A stretch of DNA of 64,000 bases from Cylicocyclus nassatus (Eukaryota > Nematoda > Chromadorea > Rhabditida > Strongylidae), in contig CATQJL010000316.1 in the NCBI GenBank assembly GCA_958299035.1, forward strand, positions 24,467,676 to 24,531,675. Direction: 5' to 3'. The notes below the pieces were generated by a model, which saw only the letters and a program-made list of their open reading frames with translations, was not told where the DNA came from and did not search any database. Each line of letters opens with the position of its first letter. Within the stretch, counting starts at the first letter, position 1. Shown piece by piece: positions 55,701 through 64,000 of the stretch. Both the position numbers and the translations under genes were made by a program.

Positions 55701-56929
55701 CTTGCACTAGTCATTGTAGACTGCAAGCCTAGACAACCTGTAACGTTTTAGCTTCTCACAAGAGTAGTCTTCAAGACGAATCAAGCCTAGCTACTTTCAT
55801 CTGGGTTACTCATGCAAAATTCAATAATACTCAAGAACTAGTTCTTGCAGAAGACTGAAAATACACGACTGTACTTTCAAGAACTTGTAGCTTACATTAG
55901 TATAGAAACAGCTCATTATTACTTTAACAAGAGCACGAAAATTTTGTTTCCAATAGCAGAAGAAAAAATAAGTACGAGTATCTGAATGTGATGTGGAAAG
56001 TTTAGCCGTAAATGATTTTTTTGACTTCAGGCTTCGCTCGGATCTAACATGAGTTAGTGCAAACATTTGAACATTATCTCGTAGAGCTTACCTGGTTCTA
56101 TTGAATGTTGCTATAGAATCTGTCTGAATTTGCAGTATGACTTAGTTTGATGCGAGACTTATAGACCAATCTAATCATCAAATGCAAAAGTCACAGTTGC
56201 GCTCTGCAATTGAAGTCAACAAGTTGATAAATTGGCGACTTTGATGTTTCATCGTTCTGGGTTCCCTGGACGAGCTTCGAAAATTTTGCTTTGCAACTCC
56301 AAAGGATATCAGTAACTTGCTTTTCAGACGTAAAAAGCTGTTTGGCCAGGTGGGAAAGCCCGAACCCAAGAAGCGATTGGCTCGTGGAGTTCGGTTGAGT
56401 GAAAACATATACCTATCTCGTTGGCAATTATATTGGCTTCAGCAGCGAATTGTCCCACCGGGGACGGGCTTTCGTTTTCCGCCCAAACAGCACTTTCCAC
56501 GTCCGAAAACAAGTTATTGACATCTTCAAGAGCTACAAAGCACAGTTTTGACTTAAATAATCCAGGGGAGTCAAGAACGATGATTATCCCTGAATATCCC
56601 CAAGTTGCGTTTTGCCGAGCCAGTGTTTTTAAGCAAGCGGTTCGCGTCGTAAGCATAAAAAATGGATGGTACAAATTATGACCTTTTGTTTTTAAGGAAA
56701 TTTGCCTCTTTTAATTGCGGAAGCATATTATAGTCGCGGCCACAGAGTTCTACAGTCTAGAAAAGTTTTGCTAACCATTCAATTTTTTAACACTCCATTG
56801 CTCGGATACACAATAAAGGCATGCAACGCCCATCAAATTCTGAAATAGGTAAGACACGTTCCCATACCACTACCACTTTTAAGGCTAGACTAGCACGCGG
56901 AGGCTAGTTCTAAGTTTCAAAGCTTACAA
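52710..56929. other. No gene recognised; microsatellites and one perfect hairpin
   Basis: About 4.2 kb with no supportable gene. Poly-G runs lie at 54539-54565 and 55240-55252. Scattered short frames on both strands lack domains. Confidence 0.45.
54151..54187. repeat. Perfect 17-bp hairpin
   Basis: TGCCTGGACCTCACCAA, loop ATA, then the exact complement TTGGTGAGGTCCAGGCA. A stem this perfect suggests recent origin or selection; function unknown. Confidence 0.85.
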
Positions 56930-57364
56930 ACTTTACTGCCCAACTTACCACACTTGGGATATCTGTATGGGTCATGAGTCATTCCTGTCCTCGTCATTCT
57001 CAGGATGATTTACGTCTAAAGAATATTGAAATTTTATGCAAATTGATAACCGGTAGTTTAAAGGTTTTTGAGTTAGGGAATTGTCACAATGCTGTATTAT
57101 ATCTATTATATTTGTCTTGCTTGGAATGCGGAATCTAACTTTCTTCAGTTATTATTGAAACCTTCCTTAGAACCTCAGGAGTCGGCCGGTTTTTTGCTTC
57201 AAATTGGTGTTACTTTTTTAAGATGTTGGATAAATGGTAGCTGAAGAGAATTAAGCAAAAGTGTCATGCTATTATTCACTCCTGTATATAAGAGTTTATG
57301 CAAGTAAACGAAACTGTCAGCTTTCTGGTGACGCCTCTGAAGTTTTGCACGCACATCTTTATAT

Positions 57365-58602
57365 TAGGTGGTCAAGAAAATAATGCCGTTTTTATTTGCT
57401 TGCTTTAACCAAGCAAACAGACTCAACCCAACAAAAGGTAAGGGGAACTGTTCGATAAAGCAAAACAAGCTCTACAAGATGGCACTCATGTCTTTGCGCC
57501 ATGCTCGATCCACAGAGAGTTCGAACTCAAAATCTAAAGATTTCCAAATGCCCAAAAAATCGAAAAAAATCAAATCTTCGTCCAAATAATTTCTACGGAC
57601 CTCCCACTCGCTCACATCATTACTATTAATATCTGATATCCATATGTGCGATTGCCATATTTTTTCCTTGATTAGAAACTGAGAAAACGAAAATTTCCCT
57701 GATTTTCTCAAAGCAATGCTGAGCCGTTTTTGCATATGTAGTTCTATACTACAAGCCTAGCTAAGCATAACTGTAGGTTTTCAGCCTATTTCGAGCGGTA
57801 CTTTTCGAGAAATGTCGATTTTAGCACTAAAGCTGAAACGAAAAAATCCGAATTCGTTATTTTTCGAAAACTACCGCTTGGAATGGGCTGAAAATCTACA
57901 GTTATACTTACCTAGGCTTGTAGTATAGACATCTTACGATATTCACTTTAGCCTAAGGAAGAAGAGTGCCAATCGTTCTCGGAACTCTTAAATGAAATGA
58001 CTTAGATTACATCTTTTTTTGAACCTCAAACCTCCATTTTGTCTTCCAGTCGCGCGATGATTTGAGAAATCTGAGGGACTGAAGTAATTTTCAAAGAGGA
58101 AAAACTCAGAAGTTTGAAGCAGGACCGAGAATAAGCTAAGAACGAAGCAGGAAGAGTAGCTAGAACAAGGACTACGTCGCTTTGCGCGGCATGATTGCAC
58201 ACTGCAGATACGGTAGCACTACAACTACATATGCAAAAACGGCTCAGCATTGCTTTGAAGAAATCAGGGAATTTTTCGTTTTCTCAGTTTCTAGTCAAGG
58301 AAAAAATACGGCAATCGCACATATGGATATCAGATATCGATAGTATAGATGCGAGCGAGTGGGAGGTTCGTAGAAATTATTTGGACGAAGATCTGATTTT
58401 TTTTCGATTTTTTGGGCATTTGGAAATCTTTAGATTTTGAGTTCGAACTCTCAGAGGATCGAGCATGGCGCAAAGACATGAGTGTATCTTGTAGAGCTTG
58501 CTTTGCTCTATCGAACAGTACTTCTTACCCTTTGTTGGGTTGAGTCTGTTTGCTTTGTTAAAGCATGCAAATAAAAACGGACATTATTTTCGTGACAACC
58601 TA
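57365..58602. mobile_element. Mariner-type foldback on the axis of the 2.1-kb palindrome
   Basis: TA-GGTGGTCAAGAAAATAATGC at the left and CATTATTTTCGTGACAACC-TA at the right, with long arms meeting near 57820-57860. Its central sequences are related to those of 38145-39371. The flanks CTTTATAT|TA and TA|ATATAAAG are mirror images. No transposase. Confidence 0.72.
57929..58220 (-). repeat. 291-bp dispersed repeat, copy 2 (inverted)
   Basis: The reverse complement of 50944-51234, inserted in the right arm of the foldback. The left arm shows the uninterrupted sequence (GTAGTTCTATACTACAAGCC), which fixes the borders. Confidence 0.78.
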
Positions 58603-59042
58603 ATATAAAGATGTGCGTGCAAAACTTCAGAGGCGTCACCAGAAAGCTGACAGTTTCGTTTACTTGCATAAACTCTCATACACAGGAGTGGATAATGGCA
58701 TGATACGTTTGCTTAATTCTTTTCAGCTATCATTTATCCAACATCTTAAAAAAGTAACATCAATTTGAAGCAAAAAACCGGCCGACTCCTGAGGTTTTAA
58801 GAAAGGTTTCAATAATAACTGAAGAAAGTTAAACGCATTCCAAGCAACCAAATATAATAGATATAATACAGCATTCTGACAATTCCCTAACTTAAAAACC
58901 TTTGAACTACCGGTTATCAATTTGCATAAAATTTCAATATTCTTTAGACGTAAATCATCCTGAGAATGACGAGGACAGGAAAGACTCATGACCCATACAG
59001 ATATCCCAAGTGTGGTAAGTTGGGCAGTAAAACTTGTAAGCT

Positions 59043-60079
59043 GAGTCAGGATTGAGAGCGTTTTTGTGATAGCGAACGTAAAGACATGAGAATTGAGAGT
59101 CAATATTTTAAATCAATAGCTTCAATTTTTGACCCTCTTACTACATCTTTCACATGTAAGAAGTGTCTTGTCTAAAGGTAACTACAGCGCCCAGCACGAG
59201 GATGGCAAATGTTGGCGTTTGAGTGGAAAAAGCAAATGGGTTGTTGTAAATGCTCTCTCATACGCACATACGCATTCTAAAAGGTACCGTCCACTTGGAA
59301 ATGAGGGTGGTGCATTAACTTAGTAAACACCCAAGCCGCAGCAGAAAATGCTTTTCAAGGCGACCAAGTCCAAAATTTTCGCTTAAATGTCGAAAATTGC
59401 CGAAAATCTGCCCTTCATTATCATTATCAGACTTTCGATAGTTTAACGCATTCCGGCCCAATTTCATATGTATTTCGAGACCATCTACGTTGATGGGCGG
59501 TGCGTCCGGTCCTCCTCTACCTTCTGAAGCAATTTTCTCACTTCGAAGTTCATATCTGCAGTGGAACTTGAGGGTTTACTTATTTAGGGGCTTCGCAGTC
59601 TACCGTATCATGATCTTACTACTCTAAGTTGAGTGGATAATGTTTTCAACAAGTTGCTGCACAATCGACTTCCACAAACATGATTTTGCTCGAGGCATTA
59701 TTTTCAAAAAACCAAGTTTTTTCTCACATAAGTAGTAAACAACTGTCCCGTTTACAACGCACACACAACGATATGACACCAAATTTGGTACATAAGCGGG
59801 TAAGGGCTAGGAGGAGTATAGCGCAGAGAACAGGGAGAATTATGCGACTGAAAGTTGTGGCGAGCTTTTGAAAATTTTCTGTTGATAAGAGGTTGAAAAA
59901 TGACCGTCTTCAAGCACAGGCAAGCATCAGTGGCTCAGGTTTATGAAGAAACACAGGCCTGTTTACGATCTTGGGAGTAGACGGCGCGTGCCCGAAAACT
60001 GCAATGGCATTGAAAGCTAGAGTATGTGCAGACGTGGGCCTTTTTATGCAATACACATTTTTATACATACGCTCATACA
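59043..60079. other. No gene recognised
   Basis: Small frames only. Nothing I can support. Confidence 0.4.
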
Positions 60080-60900
60080 TACAGAGACTCCCCAAAAATG
60101 TGAACACTGTCTGATCGTTAATAACTCTTACTCTCGCTTAATCCCCTGCCATATCTTTCGCTAGCTTAACACGTTTCGGACCGCGCAATCGCGCGCGGCG
60201 AAAAAGAGTGTATTTTCACCTTTAGCCGACAAAGGGACCTTTTTGGTAGACTGTGTGCTACAACTATAATCAGCATGTCAGATAAGCTCCATACACAAAG
60301 TTCTGAGTGAATTCGACGTGTTTGAATTTTGTCGAATGAGAAAAGCTTCTGGGCTTTTTTGAAAGATAGGAACAAGAACACAGTTTCTAATAGTATACAA
60401 AAGTATCTATGTTATGCACGGTACACATCATTATTAAAACTACGGTTTTTCCATTTGAAATCGAAGCAAAGAAAAATTGCGACGTCGCGCGTCGTTCGCG
60501 TTGCCGCACTTCGTTGCAACTGTTGTTCGATTTGTTCTCATATCTCCTGAACAAATATCGGCAGTACAGCTCTACAGACTCATTTGAGAAGGAGGAGCTT
60601 AGGCCTTTGACTTGATAGCATTGGACTAAAAGAAAGCCATCTATAAACGTTAAAAAGGTTCTCCAGAGCCGCGTCTGCACCATGTGCAGCATCGATCCGA
60701 AACGTGTTGAGATGCCATTCTGTAGACCAAGGTTCAACTTAGAGATACAGTATAAAGCTCGATCGCTCTTCGCTATTGTAAGACGGTGGGAACTTAGACA
60801 AGGATTTTATTACACCCTTGGAGGCCATATTCTGCCTTGAAACAAAACCAAACAAGCCAAAAAAATCCTACACTATGGTAATGGAAGCCGTTTTTTTGTT
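60080..60900. mobile_element. Mariner-like MITE relic (copy 4) with a nested TIR element
   Basis: The left end is degenerate (GACTCCCCAAAAATGTGAAC, then ACTGTCTGATCGTTAATAACTC). The interior resumes at 60709 with ATGCCATTCTGTAGACCAAG and continues through AAACAAAACCAAACAAGCCA. The right end is lost. Between, 60168-60708 begins AACACGTTTCGGA and ends TCCGAAACGTGTT, a nested element of about 541 bp that the other copies lack. Confidence 0.6.
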
Positions 60901-61448
60901 TTTTTCCCTACAGAATAACGGTTGACTAGATCCCATTCTTGGATAAGAGTTTCTTAGTCATTCTAAAAGCTTTCGATAAGTCAGTTGGGCTCCCTTCGTC
61001 AGATATTCTCGTGTTCTAGTTTGCATTTTTTCATTTTTCTTTTTGGTAGAAGTGAAAAGAAAAATTTTAAAAGAGAATTTTGTTCTTTTCTCTAGCACTG
61101 CTTAATCCGTTGTCGAATGATTGAGAACGCACATTAGCACCGACTGACTGGGTTCTCACGACTAGTAAAGTTTTACGCATTCCATTCTCGCCTGGGCTTC
61201 TCTCGAGTTGTGTCGCCCCCCTTTGTTTTTAAAATTGCTTACTGCTCACAAAAGCAATGAGAAGCGTCAAGCCGAACGCGCGTTACGTGTGCGCCACGGA
61301 GGTACCTATGTGAAGCTGGCCGGAGCACAAGCTATATAAAAAAAGATTTGTTTTATAGATCCTTTAAACAGGCTGCAGAAGCTTAGCGTTCTTTATCCTC
61401 GCGCAGATTCTTCGAGCTGAACTAAAAGCAAACTGACGTGTTTGGTAC

Positions 61449-61559
61449 GCGCCATACTTGATTCATTTGACCCGCTTCATTCACTTCACTATTGGTCAGT
61501 TTGCTGATTTGACCAATAGCGAAGTGAATGAAGCGGATCAAACGGATCAAGTATGGCGC
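61449..61559. repeat. 111-bp inverted repeat
   Basis: GCGCCATACTTGATTCATTT through ACTATTGGTCA pairs with TGACCAATAG through GATCAAGTATGGCGC; arms about 49 bp with few mismatches and a short loop. It may be a small MITE. Confidence 0.75.
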
Positions 61560-62139
61560 TTGCCTTCATGAGGACTGATATGGTTGTCAAAAATATGGTC
61601 TTTCAATCTCGCTGCAAGGGAACTGATGAAGCAGAATTGAGACTTGGAGCTTTTAGAGGCACAAATATACACTCAAACACGCCAAATTATGGAAAGAAAT
61701 CTAAAAAAAGCGTGCAAGCTTATCAAGTTGAAGCTTAGGTTAACTTAGGGTTAGCCCAGACTTTGCGACGCAAGCTGCATTTCAGGTGAACACACTGCCG
61801 AAACTTGAACCGCCATGCTGATTTGAACTATTCTATATGAGTTTCCAGAAAGAAATCAAGTTACAAAAGAAATATCAGTGTCCGGAGCAAGAGTTGGTAG
61901 GCGTAATTCATAGCCGCGAAACCTGACACAATCGATGTGGAACCCTCTCTTGGCAAATCTTCTAACAGGTGGTATATAATTGAATGTTTGAAAAAAGCTT
62001 GGAATTTTTCAGATTTTTTTTTGATGCTGGCGCGGTTTGTAGAGATAAGGAACTTTGCAGGGGTAAAGTAAGTAGGGTGGGTATGCTTTTTCATCTTGCC
62101 GATCTATCCCCTCTCTCTCTGGCTTGGTTGTTTCTCATG

Positions 62140-62442
62140 TCAATTTGAAGGGTCCAAACCTAGCACATGGGTAAATCCATGCGCCCATCTTGCCGATGAC
62201 TTCCTTATTTTGAGGCTATCACAATGTGTGTCAAGCTCCGCAATAGAGAAAATACCTTGAAGCAGGATAATTGCCTGCTCCGCATAAGTTGTAAAATTCG
62301 GATCCATATATAAAACCAAAGCTCCAGTGCCAATGACGAGCAAACATAAGTAACATTCTTTTTTGAAACCATCATAGATCTGAAGTGTTTGACGGATATG
62401 TGGTAGGGTTATATCAGTTTCATCAGTTTTAAACTTTTGCAA
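62140..62442 (-). CDS. Candidate exon of an unknown gene
   Basis: A 100-residue minus-strand frame with balanced composition and one hydrophobic segment (CYLCLLVIGTGALVLYM) that could span a membrane. An internal CAAG|GTATTT could be a splice donor, after which the frame continues by chance. I recognise no family and see no clear acceptor upstream. Support is codon-like appearance only. Confidence 0.25.
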   Translation of the reverse strand: MQKFKTDETDITLPHIRQTLQIYDGFKKECYLCLLVIGTGALVLYMDPNFTTYAEQAIILLQGIFSIAELDTHCDSLKIRKSSARWAHGFTHVLGLDPSN

Positions 62443-62676
62443 GACGAGTACTGTTTTTTATCTATCAAACTTTGCCATTCAAAGCGATTCGAGCTCAATC
62501 GTAATTCTTGTTCTACCGCTTGCCGAGGAGAAAATTATGTGACTGAAGCCATTTTTCTTGTCGAGTGCCTCTATCATGTGCTTCTTGGCGAGAAGAAATT
62601 AGATAACTTTCGTAAGCAGAGTGCTAATAACTATGGTAAACGATGTGTTGATGAACTTACTGCGCATGTTTTGTAA
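62437..62676 (+). CDS. Candidate small ORF, unknown
   Basis: A 79-residue plus-strand frame with two Cys-containing stretches and a charged C-terminal half (LLGEKKLDNFRKQSANNYGK), ending in TAA. It abuts the minus-strand candidate at 62140-62442; both could be chance. No promoter or splice evidence. Confidence 0.2.
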   Translation: MQDEYCFLSIKLCHSKRFELNRNSCSTACRGENYVTEAIFLVECLYHVLLGEKKLDNFRKQSANNYGKRCVDELTAHVL

Positions 62677-64000
62677 CCGGTAGACTATTCTAAATTCAGG
62701 GCAAACAAGCGAAATAAAATTAAAACGATTAACGTCATTTAGAAGATAAAACAAACACTCTAACTGTTACAGTATCTCTTGAAGCAACTTGCAGCACCTC
62801 GAGCCGTCGTTTGATGAGTTGTAGAAAACAAAAACAAAGTTAGAAAAAAAAATATTGCTTGGCAAGGTATGGACAGAGATTCTACGTAATATTCTTAGCG
62901 CACCTTCAGCTAATAAAGATTGAAAGTATACAAATTGCTTGAAGGAATACACGGCTGCACAGAGGTTGTCTGAATAATTGTGTTTTTGTAAGAAAATTAA
63001 TTTCTAAATATTTATTGGCATCATCTCACTTGAGGTTGAGAGAGTCAAGAAGGTTCACGTCATTGTTTAGTTTGTTATCGCATTTCGTAATTGCTAGAAA
63101 CTCTTTGGTTAACTTTGTTACGTCTTTTTCTGTCTTAAAAGCTTTTATGCAGGTAAGTAATACCAAAAGTTTCTAAACTATTTATTTGACTCAAAGCGTT
63201 TCAACTTGTAAAGCTTTGTCGCTGTGTTGTATTTGTCCATGCACAAATGTGAGAGGTGTGCTTGCAGCAAATAATAATGAAATGAAGAATTTGGAAGACA
63301 TTTTGAAGTGAATTACCAATTACTGAATGGTACCATTATTCTTACATTCGCTTGATTATGACAGGGTTGCAGATCTTGAATTTATTGTTGTGTCATTGCT
63401 AGATGCTTGAATCACGTTCAGCTTAGCAAGTAATTGTCGCGAAGTATTTGGATCGAGCTCTCAAAAATCTACAAAATTTTGAGAATTTCGTTTCTCTCTC
63501 TTATGCTTTCAGTCAGACTGCAGAGTTGATTAGAATCCGCTCCCTCAAAATGGGGGAGGGGAGGGGGGGGGGGGGGAGGGGGGTGTGTGCAAATACGTTG
63601 CATTGTTGAAATGGCGCTTCAGAGGTAAGTTTGCGCAATTTACTTTTTTTTCTAGCAGTACCATTACTCCGCTGCACACTTATCCACCGAGCTCCGTGCG
63701 AATTGCGTAAAGCATTTACTTCAACTGTACTCATTTTTTATCTCTGAAATTCGTAATTGCAAGGAAAGCGGCGCATCGCCAGCTTTGGCAGCATCGACTG
63801 GTAATTGCTATGCTATCGTTCCTCTTGCACCACACCCACCAGCACTTTTATTCAATCGTAGGATCAAATATTTTGAGAATTAGCGAAAATTCGGGATTGC
63901 TAGAGTTCTCGAGTCCTTGTCAAGTAAAAATACCGTAACCATTAAGAAAACTCCGAATTGTTAGGATTTGAGCACCATAAAAAATCAGTCGTCATTTGGT
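62677..64000. other. No gene recognised
   Basis: AT-rich, with a G-rich microsatellite at 63553-63582. No supportable feature. Confidence 0.4.

Larger units (their letters stand above)
56930..59042. repeat. 2.1-kb concentric palindrome
   Basis: Outer arms 56930-57364 and 58603-59042 are reverse complements at high identity (GCTTACAAACTTTACTGCCC to TTTATAT, against ATATAAAG to GGGCAGTAAAACTTGTAAGC). A mariner-type foldback (57365-58602) sits exactly on the axis, entered at a TA. The right inner arm holds an inserted 291-bp repeat (57929-58220). A 126-residue minus-strand frame in the right arm (58723-59103) is matched only in pieces in the left arm, so I do not call it a gene. Confidence 0.8.

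Noticed and set aside
58723..59103. 126-residue minus-strand ORF as a host gene
   Set aside because: It lies in one arm of a palindrome, and the mirror arm shows the same sequence with stops and frame changes, so the reading is not maintained.

Overview
The window looks like a repeat-packed intergenic stretch of a nematode genome. The evidence is: two BEL/Pao LTR retroelements, one carrying a phlebovirus-type glycoprotein gene of the kind known from nematode Cer/Tas elements; nematode-style TTTCAG splice acceptors; primer-binding sites matching the 3' end of tRNA-Gly; an RTE-type non-LTR element; and many small DNA transposons. The RTE protein resembles those of strongylid/rhabditid (clade V) worms, but this is an inference from memory and not a search. 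I recognise no intact host gene, tRNA or rRNA.

Layout. 1-4.6 kb: small inverted-repeat elements (Harbinger-like, mariner-like with a TTAA element nested inside it, hAT-like). 4.9-13.7 kb: BEL-1, an 8.8-kb LTR element with 848-bp LTRs that differ at 3 positions, a 5-bp target duplication, no recognisable pol, and one long gag-like ORF touching the 3' LTR. 13.7-20.2 kb: Helitron-like and hAT-like elements and unassigned DNA. 20.2-31.8 kb: one Helitron-like element split by BEL-2 (9.8 kb, LTRs that read identical) and by a 1.2-kb TIR element. 31.8-46.6 kb: a cluster of palindromic Helitron-like elements built on a 120-bp tandem unit, mariner-type foldbacks and other inverted repeats. 47.1-50.5 kb: a broken RTE element on the minus strand. 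50.5-61.6 kb: more mariner-type elements, a 291-bp repeat present twice, and a 2.1-kb concentric palindrome. 61.6-64 kb: two weak candidate exons.

BEL-2 carries gag, then pol (protease, RT, RNase H, integrase C-terminal region, but not the integrase catalytic core), then a two-part class II type env, then an additional ORF with its own zinc-knuckle cluster. BEL-1 belongs to a different family but has its zinc-knuckle ORF in exactly the same place, against the 3' LTR. In both elements a strong nematode splice acceptor lies just upstream of this ORF, and neither has a normal polypurine tract before the 3' LTR. Both are young and both are defective elsewhere, yet the 3' gag-like ORF is open in each. 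A 3'-terminal, probably splice-expressed second Gag-like gene is the strongest candidate for something undescribed here. The second is the palindromic Helitron-like family, in which inverted-dimer copies keep the same axis but vary in repeat number.
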